Shown here piece by piece: positions 41,458 to 54,966 of a DNA stretch of 64,000 nucleotides. A model generated the notes under the pieces. That model searched no databases. It was not told the origin of the DNA and saw only the letters and a list, made by a program, of their open reading frames with translations. Position numbers and translations under genes: made by a program. Every line of letters begins with the position of its first letter. Positions within the stretch are counted from its first letter, which is position 1. This stretch comes from Planctomycetota bacterium (GTDB lineage: Bacteria > Planctomycetota > Phycisphaerae > Phycisphaerales > UBA1924), in assembly GCA_013285505.1 (NCBI GenBank), contig CP053450.1, forward strand, positions 480,796 to 544,795. The letters run 5' to 3'.

Positions 41458-41892
41458 ATGACCATTCCCCATCTGAGTATCAACGCCGAAACCGACACTC
41501 CGGCGACCCGCCCGCCGAAGGTGCGGCGGCCACGACCGGCACCAAGCCGCGCCACGCGTCCGCACCAGAAGCCCAAGACCGACGAGCCACGGGCATGGAA
41601 CGTCGTCCTGCTCGACGACGACGACCACAGTTACGAATACGTCATGGCGATGGTGCAGGAGCTCTTCAAGCACCCGCTCGAGAAGGCGTTCTTGGTGGCG
41701 CAGACCGTGGACTCGCAGGGCCGCGCGGTCTGCCTGACCACGCACAAGGAGCACGCCGAGCTGAAGCGCGACCAGATCCTCGCCTTCGGCAAGGACCCGC
41801 TCATCGCCTCGTGCAAGGGGTCGATGTCGGCGATCATCGAGCCGGCGGACTTCGGCGACGACGACGAGAACCCCGGCGGCGATCGGTCGTAA
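41458..41892 (+). CDS. clpS: ATP-dependent Clp protease adaptor ClpS
   Basis: 144 aa. A basic, Pro-rich ~45-residue N-terminal extension precedes the ClpS core: WNVVLLDDDDHSYEYVMAMV, LFKHPLEKAFLVAQTVDSQG and CLTTHKEHAELKRDQILAFG. ClpS delivers N-degron proteins to ClpA or ClpC. At the usual VHxxGxA position this protein has VDSQGRA, so the His that contacts the substrate N-terminus is Asp. The acidic DDDD replaces the usual NDD. It begins 4 bp after the preceding stop; clpC is far away on the other strand. Confidence 0.9.
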   Translation: MTIPHLSINAETDTPATRPPKVRRPRPAPSRATRPHQKPKTDEPRAWNVVLLDDDDHSYEYVMAMVQELFKHPLEKAFLVAQTVDSQGRAVCLTTHKEHAELKRDQILAFGKDPLIASCKGSMSAIIEPADFGDDDENPGGDRS

Positions 41893-41911
41893 GCGCTGCA
41901 ATGATCTGCCC

Positions 41912-42868
41912 ATGACCAAACCGCTCGTGATCCAGACCGAAGACCTCGACGCCGAGCCGGCCTCGTGGCTCGCCGAACGCTGCGAGCTGGTCCGCTGCGG
42001 GCAGGACGAACCGGAGTTCGGCTCGTTGCTGGCCCGTGCAGCGGGGCTGGTGGTGCGGACCTACACGCAGGTGACGCCCGAACTGCTGGCCTCGGCCCCG
42101 GACCTCCGCGTCGTCGCGCGGGCCGGCGTGGGAGTGGACAACATCGACCTGGAGTCGTGCTGGGCCCGGGGTATCGTCGTGCTGAGCACGCCGGGGGCCA
42201 ACACGCGGGCGGTGGTCGAGTACGTCTTCGCCGCGATTTTCGACGCCCTCAGGCCGCGGGTCTACCTGCACGAGGCGCTCGATCAGTCCCGCTGGAACGC
42301 GACGCGCAAGTCGCTCGAGGCCCCGCGCCAGCTCGCCGACTGCACGCTGGGGATCTGGGGGATGGGGCGGATCGGTTCCCAGGTCGCCCGAGCCGCGGCC
42401 GCGCTCGACATGCCGGTCGTCTACCACGATCTCCGCGAGATCGACGCATCGCTCAGGTTCGGTGCCGAGCCGCTCGATCGCGACGAGATGCTTGCGCGCG
42501 CAGACATCGTCACCGTGCATATCGACGGGCGCAAGACCAACTACCGGGTAGTGGACGCCGGCGCGTTCGGGAGCATGAAGCCGGACGTGGTCTTCATCAA
42601 CTCCAGCCGGGGCGTGGTGGTCGATCCAGTGGCGTGCGCCGAGTTCTGCGTCGATCATCCCGAGGCAACGGCGATCCTGGACGTGCACGACACGGAGCCG
42701 GTCGCCGAGACCAGCCCGCTGCTGGAGATCGCCAACGTCCACCTCTCGCCGCACATCGCCGGGGGCACCCGGGCCGCGAAGCTGGAGATGAGCTGGGTGG
42801 TTCGGGATGTCTGGCGCGTGCTCTCCGGCGAAGCGCCCGAGCACCCGGTGCTGCCCGGGACGGTGTAG
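41912..42868 (+). CDS. D-isomer-specific 2-hydroxyacid dehydrogenase (SerA-like)
   Basis: 318 aa. An N-terminal substrate domain includes VVARAGVGVDNIDLE. The Rossmann NAD-binding motif is LGIWGMGRIGSQVA (~145-160). Catalytic Arg is in INSSRGVVVD, Glu in ILDVHDTEP and His in LSPHIAGGT. This is the full catalytic set. Members reduce 2-keto acids or oxidise 3-phosphoglycerate; without the C-terminal ACT domain of full SerA the substrate is open. It starts 19 bp after clpS. Confidence 0.92.
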   Translation: MTKPLVIQTEDLDAEPASWLAERCELVRCGQDEPEFGSLLARAAGLVVRTYTQVTPELLASAPDLRVVARAGVGVDNIDLESCWARGIVVLSTPGANTRAVVEYVFAAIFDALRPRVYLHEALDQSRWNATRKSLEAPRQLADCTLGIWGMGRIGSQVARAAAALDMPVVYHDLREIDASLRFGAEPLDRDEMLARADIVTVHIDGRKTNYRVVDAGAFGSMKPDVVFINSSRGVVVDPVACAEFCVDHPEATAILDVHDTEPVAETSPLLEIANVHLSPHIAGGTRAAKLEMSWVVRDVWRVLSGEAPEHPVLPGTV

Positions 42869-42901
42869 CCGCGCGGCGATCCGCTGCGCGCGCAGTTGGT
42901 T

Positions 42902-43256
42902 CTACCCCCGACGCAGCGCCTCGGCGTCCATGCGTCTGGCGTCGGCTTGCATGTAGCGGGCACGGACGACGGGGTAGAGCCCGCCCATGAGGGCACCCAG
43001 CAGCGTGCCGCCGAGCATCAGCGGGAACCAGACGTGGTAGGGCTGGCCGCCCAGCAGCGCGACGACGGCCGCGACCAGCATCACCACGCCGACCGCCGCG
43101 AGGGCCAGCTGCGAGCCCAGCACCGGGCCCCGCCCGATGCCTTTGGGGGCACAGAGCCCGACCACCGTGCCGAACAGCCCGCCGAGGACGCCGACCGCGC
43201 TGCCTCCGATCGCGCCCGATCAGGGCCGAGTCCTGTGATGTCCACCATTCGTTCAT
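42902..43256 (-). CDS. Small two-to-three-helix membrane protein, frame broken once
   Basis: About 118 aa. MNEWWTSQDSALIG leads into a Gly-rich helix (GGSAVGVLGGLFGTVVGLC), followed by LALAAVGVVMLVAAVVALL and FPLMLGGTLLGALMGGLY, and a basic tail ADARRMDAEALRRG. The frame breaks near 43215; an extra C gives the natural ALIGAIGGSAVG. It lies 35 bp after the DUF2089 gene on the same strand and is likely its operon partner. No family name recognised. Confidence 0.7.
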
Positions 43257-43291
43257 CGTGCGCCTCCTCTGTTGCTCGCGTCTGGGGGGTC

Positions 43292-43654
43292 TCATTCCTG
43301 TGTCGGGGATTGCGTCTTGGAAGACTGGGCGGCCTGTCTGGCGGTGTCGCGGACCCTGCGGGCGGCCGAGGCGGTGATCTCGCCGCGCTCGAGCAGCGTG
43401 GCGAGCAGCTCGGTCAGCTCGTCCGGCTGGCGGCCCTCGATCGTCTCCCGCAGCCGCTCGATCACCCGGTCCATCCGGTTGCGGATCGTCGGGTAGCTCA
43501 CGCCGTAGGCCTCGGCCAGCCCCTTGAGCGAGCCCGACCGCAGCACCAACTCGGTGATGAGATCGAGGTCCTCGGTCGGGAGCGAGACCAGCGGGTGTTC
43601 CCGCGGTGGTTCGGGCGACGATTTGAGTGATCTCAAAGCCATCTTCAACATCAT
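43292..43654 (-). CDS. DUF2089-family helix-turn-helix regulator
   Basis: 120 aa from ATG 43654. Core [20 protein letters not shown] and [20 protein letters not shown] is the DUF2089 sigma-region-4-like HTH, followed by [13 protein letters not shown] and a helical tail. It should bind DNA. Alternative starts are ATG 43651 and 43642; no good ribosome-binding site separates them. Related inverted repeats at its 5' end and just upstream could be its operators. It is divergent from pdxJ and probably controls the small membrane gene downstream. Confidence 0.82.
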   Translation of the reverse strand: MMLKMALRSLKSSPEPPREHPLVSLPTEDLDLITELVLRSGSLKGLAEAYGVSYPTIRNRMDRVIERLRETIEGRQPDELTELLATLLERGEITASAARRVRDTARQAAQSSKTQSPTQE

Positions 43655-43678
43655 GCAGGAGTGGTTTGATAAAATCAA
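43622..43678. promoter_or_regulatory. Two related inverted repeats between the DUF2089 gene and pdxJ
   Basis: TTTGAG-TGAT-CTCAAA (43622-43637) and TTGAT-AAA-ATCAA (43666-43678) are near-perfect inverted repeats sharing a TTTGA half-site, 28 bp apart. They lie in an AT-richer stretch at the divergent starts. They are candidate operators for the HTH protein encoded here. Confidence 0.35.
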
Positions 43679-43725
43679 GGTCTATCTTCGATTTATTGAA
43701 GAATGTGCCGGTCCTAGAGTTGTGC

Positions 43726-44502
43726 ATGATTCAACTGGGCGTCAACATCGATCACGTCGCGACCATCCGGCAGGCGAGATACCGCGGCATCGAGGCCTCC
43801 AGGGCCGATCGGCCGGAGCCCGATCCGGTCCGGGCGGCCCACGAGGCCGAACTGGGCGGGGCCGACGGCATCACCGTGCACCTGCGCGAGGACCGCCGCC
43901 ACATCGTCGATCGGGACGTCGAGCTGCTCCGCTCGCTGGTGGCGGTGAAGCTGAATCTGGAGATGGCTGCGACCGACGAGATGGTGGGTATCGCGTGCCG
44001 TCTGGGCACCGACACGGCCATGCTCGTGCCCGAGGGCCGGGCGGAGGTGACGACCGAGGGAGGGCTCGACGTCGCGGGCCAGCGCTCGAGGCTCGCTCCG
44101 GCGGTGCAGCGGCTCAAGGACGCCGGGCTGATCGTCAGCGCGTTCATCGACCCCGATCTCTCGCAGGTCGAGGCGGCCGGCGAGATCGGCTTCGATGTCT
44201 GCGAGGTCCACACCGGGCCCTACGCCCACGCGTTTGCCGAGGCGGGCGGGGATTTTCGGCGCGCCGGTCTGGCTGCGGCGCTCGAGGAGGTCGTGATCGC
44301 CGGCGGGGCGATCCGGGCTGCGGGCATGCGGTTCAACGCCGGGCACGCGCTCAATTACCACAACGTCCAGCCTGTCGCGGCCCTGCCGGGCGTCGAGGAG
44401 CTGCACATCGGGCACGCGATCGTGAGCCGGGCGGTCTTCGTCGGTCTCCGGGAGGCGGTGCGCGAGATGAAGGCACTCATGCGGGGAGCGGTGGGGGAGT
44501 AA
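43726..44502 (+). CDS. pdxJ: Pyridoxine 5'-phosphate synthase
   Basis: 258 aa, intact. [85 protein letters not shown] and [18 protein letters not shown] are all PdxJ signatures. The enzyme joins 1-deoxyxylulose 5-phosphate with 3-amino-2-oxopropyl phosphate to make vitamin B6. ATG 43726 begins the conserved part; 33 upstream in-frame codons overlap the divergent gene and are ignored. Confidence 0.97.
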   Translation: MIQLGVNIDHVATIRQARYRGIEASRADRPEPDPVRAAHEAELGGADGITVHLREDRRHIVDRDVELLRSLVAVKLNLEMAATDEMVGIACRLGTDTAMLVPEGRAEVTTEGGLDVAGQRSRLAPAVQRLKDAGLIVSAFIDPDLSQVEAAGEIGFDVCEVHTGPYAHAFAEAGGDFRRAGLAAALEEVVIAGGAIRAAGMRFNAGHALNYHNVQPVAALPGVEELHIGHAIVSRAVFVGLREAVREMKALMRGAVGE

Positions 44503-44645
44503 CTCGCGGCCCGGGGCATGGCCCGCTCGGTGGCCCGGCGGGTGTCGGTTCTCGGGCGATCGGCCGCCGTCGGTTCGACCAATACACACATCGCCACGGG
44601 TTCTGCTTTGGATGCGCGAACTTCTGGCTTAGAATCAGCCCGACC

Positions 44646-46110
44646 ATGCCAAAGACCACACCGGCCGACAACCAAACACCGGCCGATACAGACAACCAGG
44701 CGGTCTCCGGCAAAACGTTGCGGCCGAAGCGCTTCGCCAGCTACGAGACCGCGATCAGGTACCTCGACAGCCACATCAATGTCGAGCGGTGGCGCCCTGC
44801 GCACCTCAAAGAGAACACCTTCCAGCTCGACCGGATGCGGGCCATCCTCGAGGCCCTCAAGGACCCGCACCGCGACCTCAAGTTCGTCCACGTCGCCGGC
44901 AGCAAGGGCAAGGGCTCGGTGGTCGAGATGGCGGCCAGCGCGTTGACTGCCTGCGGCTACGGCGTCGGGGTCTACACCAGCCCCCACCTGACAGACATCC
45001 GCGAACGCATCCGCATCGGCGACCAGCCGGTGTCGATCGACGAGTTTGCGCGCACACTCGGGCACGTCGGGGCGGCGGCCGAGTCGGTCGCGGGCGACCA
45101 CGGCCCGGCGACCTACTTCGAGTTGCTCACCGCGATGGCGTTCCGCTACTTCGCCGAGCGCGCCGTCGACATCGTCGTTGTCGAGGTGGGGCTGGGCGGC
45201 CGGCTCGATTCGACCAACGTGATCACCCCCGAGTGCAGCGCGATCGCCGCGATCCATCTGGAGCACACCCAGCTGCTCGGCGACACGCTCGAGAAGATCG
45301 CCCGCGAGAAGGCCGGCATCATGAAGCCGGGCGTGACGACCTACACCTTCGCGCAGGACGACGCGGTCATGGCGGCCTTGCGCGAGACGGCCGAGGCGGT
45401 GGGGGCCAACCTCAAGGTGCTCGGCGAGGACGTGGATTTCTCCTGGCGGTTCGAGGCCAGCCCCGAGTTGGGCCCGCATGCGCGGGTGTGCCTGGCGACC
45501 GAGCACTCCAACCATGAGCACCTGCCCGTGCCCTTGCCCGGCCAGCACCAGGCGCTCAACTGCGGCCTCGCGCTCGCGTTGCTCGACGGGCTCCGTCAGC
45601 GCGGCTTTGACACCAGCGAGCGGCCCGTCGCCGTGGGGCTCGAGAAGACCAAACGCTACGGCAGGCTCGAGGAGGTGTGGCAGACGCCGCGGATCCTCGT
45701 GGACGGGCGCCCACACGCCCGAGAGCGTCCACGCACTGGTCAAGTCGATCGGCGCGCACATCCGGTACGACTCGATGGTGGTGGTCTTCGGCTGCGCGGC
45801 GGACAAGGACGTGGTCGGCATGATCGACAAGATCGGCCTCGGGGCCGACAAGATCATCTTCACGCGTGCGACCGCCAACCCCCGCGCGATGGACCCGGCC
45901 GAGCTGCAACGCCTCTACAGCGAGCGGCACGGCAAGATGGCCCAGGTCGAGCCCACGCTCAAGGACGCGATCAACACCGCCGCCAAATCGGTCGGGCGGG
46001 GCGACCTGATCCTCGTCACCGGCTCGTTCTATCTCGCCGGCGAGGCCAAGGCCCGGCTACAGGACGCCGCGGCGAAGAAGGCGGCGAGCCAGGTCGAGCC
46101 GAAGGGGTGA
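44646..46110 (+). CDS. folC: Folylpolyglutamate synthase/dihydrofolate synthase, frame broken once
   Basis: About 487 aa. YLDSHINVERWRP leads to the ATP loop VHVAGSKGKGSVVEM. GVYTSPHLTDIRERI, VVVEVGLGGRLDSTNV, HLEHTQLLGDTLEKIAREK and the C-terminal domain (VVFGCAADKDV) follow. The break near 45715 lies inside the conserved VDGAHTPES, where GGGCGCC should be GGCGCC (one extra G). It adds glutamate to dihydropteroate and folates. The stop overlaps the next start (GTGA). The N-terminus has a ~30-residue extension. Confidence 0.94.
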
Positions 46111-47402
46111 AGCGGCTCCTGACCGTGCTGCTCGCTCTGTTCGTTTTCGTCGGCTGCGCTCCACCCCCCCAGCGGCTCATGCCGACACCGAGCGTGATGG
46201 CACTGGGGTATATCGATCCGCTGGCGCACGTCGCGCCCGACAGACGCCGCACGACGGGGACGGTCTTTATCGCCAGCAATCGCGGCGTGACGTCGTCGGC
46301 GTCGGACTCGCACCAATCTCTCACCAATGCTCGCAGTCATCTGCTCCGACTCGCGGTGTCCGAGGTCACGATCGGACGCGGGCTCGGGTGGGATGAACTC
46401 GCCGATGCAAGCAGGCGTCCGCGGCACGAGGTCAGCCCGGTGATTGTCGTCGAGCAAACCGAGGTGCTCGGCGTGCTGGCGTCAGAAGAGCTGTCGGACG
46501 TGGGTGGGGAAGGCTGGCTCACGGCGCCCGAGCCCGGAGACGCGGCGGCCACCGATCGGTGGCTGGAGTTGCTGAACGGCGAGCTCACGGCCGGCGCGGG
46601 CTCCGATGTCCTGATCTACGTCCACGGCTACAACACCGACTTCCATGTCAACACGGGGCTGGCCGCCGAGATGTGGCACTTCGCCGGACGCGAGGGGGCG
46701 GTGGTGAGCTTCGCCTGGCCCTCGCGGCATCGGGTCCTCGGCTTCGGCGCAGACAAAGCCAACGCCGTGCACGCGGTGCGCTACCTGCGTCAGCTGCTGG
46801 CGTTTCTCGCCGATCGTTCCGCGGCCGATCGCATCCACATCCTCGCCCACAGCGCCGGGTGTCCGATCGTCGTTGACGCGATCAGAGAACTCCGCATGAT
46901 CGGGTCTTCACTCGGTCGCGACGAGGTCCGCGCCAAGTACCGGATCGGCAGGGTCGTGCTCGCCGCCCCGGACATGGACCTCATGCAGTTCTTCAACGCG
47001 CGGCTCGACGGGTTTCACCATCTGCCCGAGCGGGTCTCCGTCTACGCGTCGAGTGAGGACGACGCCCTGCGACTCTCGACGTGGCTCTTCGGTGATGAAC
47101 GCCTCGGCGACTCGGTGGGCCGCCTGACCGAATGGGAAGAGCAGCAGATGAACGGGTTTGTCGATACGGAGATCATCGACGTGACCAGGTCTGAAGACGT
47201 GCTCGGCGGCTTTCTCGGGCACAGCTACTACCACCGAAACCCATGGGTCAGTTCCGACCTGCTCGTGACGCTCACGTACGGGTTGCCCGCCCACGATCGG
47301 GGCCTCGTCCGTGACGAGGGAACGGGGTGCTGGGTATTTCCGGACAACTATCTCCATCGGCTGGCCAACCTCGTGCGGCCCTTGTCCCGCGACGCCGAGT
47401 GA
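46107..47402 (+). CDS. DUF900-type alpha/beta hydrolase lipoprotein
   Basis: 431 aa, intact. GTG start overlaps the folC stop. The lipoprotein signal ends FVGC at ~17. The DUF900 esterase core shows VLIYVHGYNTDFHVN (oxyanion region), GAVVSFAWPSRH and the nucleophile elbow ILAHSAGCPIVVDAI, with VVLAAPDMDLMQFF and FLGHSYYH later, the last probably holding the catalytic His. Likely a periplasmic serine hydrolase of unknown substrate. The coupling to folC looks positional rather than functional. Confidence 0.85.
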   Translation: MKRLLTVLLALFVFVGCAPPPQRLMPTPSVMALGYIDPLAHVAPDRRRTTGTVFIASNRGVTSSASDSHQSLTNARSHLLRLAVSEVTIGRGLGWDELADASRRPRHEVSPVIVVEQTEVLGVLASEELSDVGGEGWLTAPEPGDAAATDRWLELLNGELTAGAGSDVLIYVHGYNTDFHVNTGLAAEMWHFAGREGAVVSFAWPSRHRVLGFGADKANAVHAVRYLRQLLAFLADRSAADRIHILAHSAGCPIVVDAIRELRMIGSSLGRDEVRAKYRIGRVVLAAPDMDLMQFFNARLDGFHHLPERVSVYASSEDDALRLSTWLFGDERLGDSVGRLTEWEEQQMNGFVDTEIIDVTRSEDVLGGFLGHSYYHRNPWVSSDLLVTLTYGLPAHDRGLVRDEGTGCWVFPDNYLHRLANLVRPLSRDAE

Positions 47403-47639
47403 CCGGCAGGCGGCACGCCGGCTTGATCCCGGGCCGCAGATGTCCGATACTCCCCCCGTGAACCCCTCGCCCTCACAGCCCGGCCTTGAGCTTCTGGCGA
47501 TCCGCTGAACGCGGCTGCGGCATCCCGTGCATACTCCGGGCTCCGCGTGCTGCGGGGCTCGGTTCGTTTTTGGGGCGTTCCGCCCCGCCCGTCGCCTGAG
47601 ATTTTGCCCGCCTCGCCCGCCACCACTCACGAGCGCACC

Positions 47640-50550
<2,911 letters not shown>

Positions 50551-50583
50551 ATCGGCCGTGTCGCCTCGCGAGTTGCGCGGCGC

Positions 50584-53500
50584 TCACTCGGTGCGCAGCA
50601 CGATGGTTGAGTCACCCGCGGTCAGCAGGATCGTGCCGTCGAGCAGACCCACCCTGCGCGGGCGGTCGTCGAGCCGCGAGCGTCTGGGTGAGCAGCGCCC
50701 GCCCGTTGGTCGCGTCGAGCAGGTGCAGGCGGTAGATGCCCGGTGCGCCGGGGATCGCGTCGCGCTCCACCATCACGATCCGGTTGTCCGCGACCGCCGG
50801 CTGCACCATCCCGCCGGTCAGCGGCGAGATCGCGTCGGCGGTGACCAGCGAGCCGGAGACCGGGTCGATCCGCGCAAAGCCGGCGGGGCTCAGCAGCAGC
50901 AGGTGCCCGCGCTCGTCGATCGCGTCGATCGGTTCGCCGATCTCGAGGCAGCCGGCGGTCTCCAGCCGGTTGTCCAGCAGCGTGCCGGTCTGCGGGTCGA
51001 TGTGCACCAGCTCCCGCATCGAGGTCTGCACGAACAACCGGTCGGCGACGGTCCACGCCCCGCGGGTCTCCTCGATCGCGATGTCGGTGAGCGTCCACAC
51101 CGGCACCGCCTCCGGCAGCGAGAGCGCGACGATGTCGCGGGCGAACCCGACCACGGCCCGGCCCGAGCCCGGCGCGATGTGGACCCAGCTGGCCTCGCCC
51201 CCGATGGCCCCCTTCCCGCCGCCGAGCCGGCTGATCTCCTCGCCGTTGGCGAGCTCCAGCGTCAGGACGATCGGCTCGCCCGCCGAGTCGGCGTTGGGCG
51301 GGGTCGAGGTGCCGACCAACACCAGCACGCCGTCGCCCGCAGCCGCGTCGTGGACCCGCTGGCAGGCGGTCCGCTGCGACCAGGCGACGCGGCCGGAGGT
51401 CAGGTCGATCGAGACCACCCGGCCCGAGCGGGTGACGATCGCGACGCTGGTCTCGTCGGTGGCGATCAGCAGGTCGCCGGGATCCACCCGGCCGTCGAGG
51501 GGGGCGTTGAACGGTTCCTGCGCGCCGCCGACCGGGCCCCGCGCGGTCACCAGCGCCTCGCCGATCCGGTCCACACGCCACAGCTCTTCGCCGCTGGCCG
51601 GGTCGATCGCGCGGACGATGCCGCCCTGGTCGTTCGTTTCATACAGCAGCACCCGGTCGGCGTCGTAGCGCAGGAGGGCGGGCTTGGTCGAGAACGGCAC
51701 GGTCCACGCCGGCTCGACGGGCAGGTCGCCCTCGGCGGGGGTCCAGAGCCCGACGGCGCCGGGCGCGGTACATCATGACGCCGTCGCGCGCGCGCGAGCG
51801 CCGTTGCGGTCGATCGAGCGCATCAGCACCCAGCCGGGCAGCTCGGCGGCGCTGCCGGTCAGCGCGTCGCCGATGGTTGCGCGCGCTGCGGGCGTCGGCG
51901 CGCGATCGCAGCAGCGCCGCGGTCGCGTCGCGATCGACCCGCTCGCCCCGGGCGGTCGGCGCCACGCCGGGCCAGCGAGACTCGATCTGCCGGATCAGCA
52001 ACGCCGCGGCGTCGAGCCGGTTGCTCGCGACGAGCCCCGTGAGGCGTCTGCCGAGCAGTTCGGCGAAGAGCGTGGGGTCGATCGGGACGCCGAGGGCGAG
52101 GCAGGCGTCGGCGGTCTCGATGCCACGGGCGAGCGCGCGGTCGGCGGGGAGGATCCGCCCCTCGGCGTCGTGTCCCGCCGCGGCGGCGAGCCAGGCCGCG
52201 GGCGAGGCGGGGCTGCGCGGATATGCGCGCGCGAGCGCTTCATACGCAGCCGCGTCGGCCTGCTCGGCCTCCAGCGAGGCCAGCTCCGCCTCCGCGCGTC
52301 GGGCGAACGGGGCGTAGAGCGATGGTCCGCCCTGGTCCAGCAGGCGGTCGAGTTCGGCCAGGGCGTGCAGCTCGGCCCGCACGCTCGAGACGCCGCGCGA
52401 CCACGAGGCGCGGCTCAGGTCCGGGTCGGCGAGCACCGCCTGACAGTCGGCGACCGCCCGGGCCGGGCGCCCGAGCCGGTCGTGCAGCGCCGCCCGCATC
52501 AGCAATAGCGTGGAGCCGCTCGCCGGGTGAGACGGCGACCGCCTCCATGCGTGTAGCGACACCCTCCAGCACGTCCGGCGGCACGGCTCCCGCGTCGCCC
52601 TCGCCCTGCTGCAGCAGGCCGAGCAGCAGCGTGAACAGCCGCTCCTGCGAGGCCCGGAGCGTCGGGCTGAGCGGGTCGAGCCGCCATGGCCCGCAGCGCC
52701 CGGTCGACGGGGTCGAGCACCGACCCGTGCCGCCCGGCGCGGGCCGCGAGCTCGGCGAAGGTGATCGCGGTCTCGGCGTCGGCAGGGTTGGCGTCGAGCC
52801 GCTCGGCGAGCACTGTCGCGGCGTCCTCCCACACGAGATAGCTGTGCAGCCGCTCGTTGTCGAGCGTGAGCAGCTGTGTGCTCAGCGGGAGCAGATTGCC
52901 CGGCGCGTCGAGCGGGATGCCGATTTCGGCCTCGAGCGATTGGAAGTTGAGCACGCCGACACCGGTCTGCACCGGCACGAGCAACGCCTCGCCCCCGGCC
53001 ACGACGCGCCCGATGATGCCGGGGCTCGGGATCTGCTTCGACAACCGCAGCGGCCCGTCGATCGCCCGGTCGATGGCGACGGTCGTGATGTTGTTCGGCC
53101 CGACGGCCACGAGACGGCCCTGGTGCGCGAACATGTAGCCCGGTCTGTGCTGCTCGCTTCCGAAGTCGCGGGTCGTGCGCCGGCCGATGATCTCGCCGGT
53201 CGCCAGGTCAAGCCGCAGCAGCTCGCTCCGGTCCGGCCCGAGCGCGAGCAGCGTGTCGCCGTCGATGATGGGCTGCGAGGAGGCCCAGGGCAGGCGCGGC
53301 GTGGGCATGCGGCTCTCGACGCCGGGCAGCTGGGCGCACCCAGCGGAACCGCCCGCTCCCGGCCTCGACGGGCGCAGATCACGCCCAGCTCGTCCACGCG
53401 ATAGACCACGCCCTGGTGGAGGGTGGGCCAGTCGCTCCACTGCCCGCGGTTGCCGTAGGCCAGCCAGCCCGCGCTGCCGCAGAGACGCACCCACCGCAAC

Positions 53501-54783
53501 GACCCGTCGGCCAGGTCGATGCCGACGAGGAACGCGCTGGCGAAGCGCCGGGCCTGATCGATTTTCCGTACTGCCACGATCGCGGTGTCGCCCTCGACGA
53601 GGGCGGGGCCGCGGGTCGAGCTCTGGTCCAGCTGCGGGTCGAGTTCGTCGATGTACGTGGACCACAGCACCCGCCCCGTCTGGCTGTCGAAGGCGTGCAG
53701 GCGCGGATCGCCGGAACGCGTCCCGTCGGTCACGATCCCCGTCGCGGCCAGCAGCAGGCGGCCGGACTTGGCGAGGGTGCTGACCTCGCCGGCGTCGCGG
53801 CTGCGGTTGCGGCGGTAGGGGGCCGAGGCGTACATCGATTCGATGTCCTCGCGCTCGTAATCAGCACCCCGCGGCTTGGTCCGCCACTTGGGCGTGAGCG
53901 TGAATCGGTCCCACGCCGAGATCCACAGGCCGTCGTTGGTGTAGACCGTGTCACCAGAGACCAGCGGGTAGAGGTACGGGAACTCGACCGCGGGCTGGTT
54001 GCGCCGCGTGCTGATCTGGAATTCTTCATCGTCCACCATCGTCAGCGGGCGGAGGTCGGCCGAGCACAGGGGCGAGCTGACAAGGTCGGCATAGCCGAAC
54101 GCCTCGACCGGTTGCTGCGGCGTCCACACGGGCTCGCGGAGCGACTCCGGCCAGGCGGTGACCTCTGGGGCGGTGAACGGCCGGCCCGCCGCCTCGGTCC
54201 AGCCGCCGGGCTGCGTCGAGGACTTCGGGGCGATCGAGATAGGCCGCCAGTCGGGTCCACAGTTCGGCCGCCCGACCGGCCAATTCGGTGTCCGCCCGGT
54301 CGGGGTGGGTGTCGAGCTGGGTGAGCGCCAGGCGTGCCGATTCGAACCGTGCCGCGCCGAGGTGCTCGGCGGCCACCCGCACCACCGCCTCGAACCCGGG
54401 CCGGGTCAGCAGGCGCGCGCTCCACGCGCTCGGCCTCGCCGGCGTCCATCGCCATCGCCGCGGCGTCGGTCTCGGCCGATCGGTACCGCCGGAGCAGGTC
54501 GGCGTCGGCCAGCAGCACACGGTGGACGCGCGCGCACCGGCTCGAGCACATCCGGGTCGGCGTCCGAGGCGATCAGCCGCTCGGCCTCCTCGTCGAGCAG
54601 GCGCTGCAGCAGGCGGACCGCCTCGCTGTCGTTCTCGCTGGCGAGCAGGCCCGGCAGCCCCGCGAAGACGTCGGCCGCGAGGGTCGAGTCGTCGAGGAAG
54701 ACCGGGTTGTCCTGGGCCAGCACCGGGCCGGACGAGCCGAACGCGAGTACCGAGAACACGAGCCATCCGGCGCGTCGTGACAC
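50584..54783 (-). CDS. Giant PQQ-propeller/TPR secreted protein, frame broken ~11 times
   Basis: About 1,400 aa when joined. GTG 54783 begins a signal peptide (RRAGWLVFSVLAFGSSGPVLAQ); a start at 54864 is possible. Order: helical repeats (~25-190); PQQ-type beta-propeller (WKTKP-like KWRTKPRGADYE, LHAFDSQTGRVLWST, SLRWVRLCG, LLRLDLATGEIIG); a TPR-like helical block (~650-1000; AETAITFAELAARAGRH, RAVADCQAVLADPDLS); and a second propeller (RAIDPASGEELWRVD, VSIDLTSGRVAWS, IDPQTGTLLDNRL). Breaks lie near 54550, 54425, 54225, 53385, 53350, 52685, 52510, 51890, 51795, 51755 and 50675. PQQ-like propellers usually scaffold proteins; role unknown. Confidence 0.75.
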
Positions 54784-54966
54784 CCTCGCGGCGTGGCTCC
54801 CGGACGGTCGCTGGCGGGTTCTCGGCTGTTTCGGCACGGCGGTGGTCCTTCCCCCGCCCGGCACGATCGGCCGAGGCGGGACATTCGGCTCGCGGTCGGC
54901 GGGCCCCGGCGCCCGAGCGGTTGGCCCCGCTCATCGCGCCTCCCCGGGCGGCCGATCGATCGAAAC

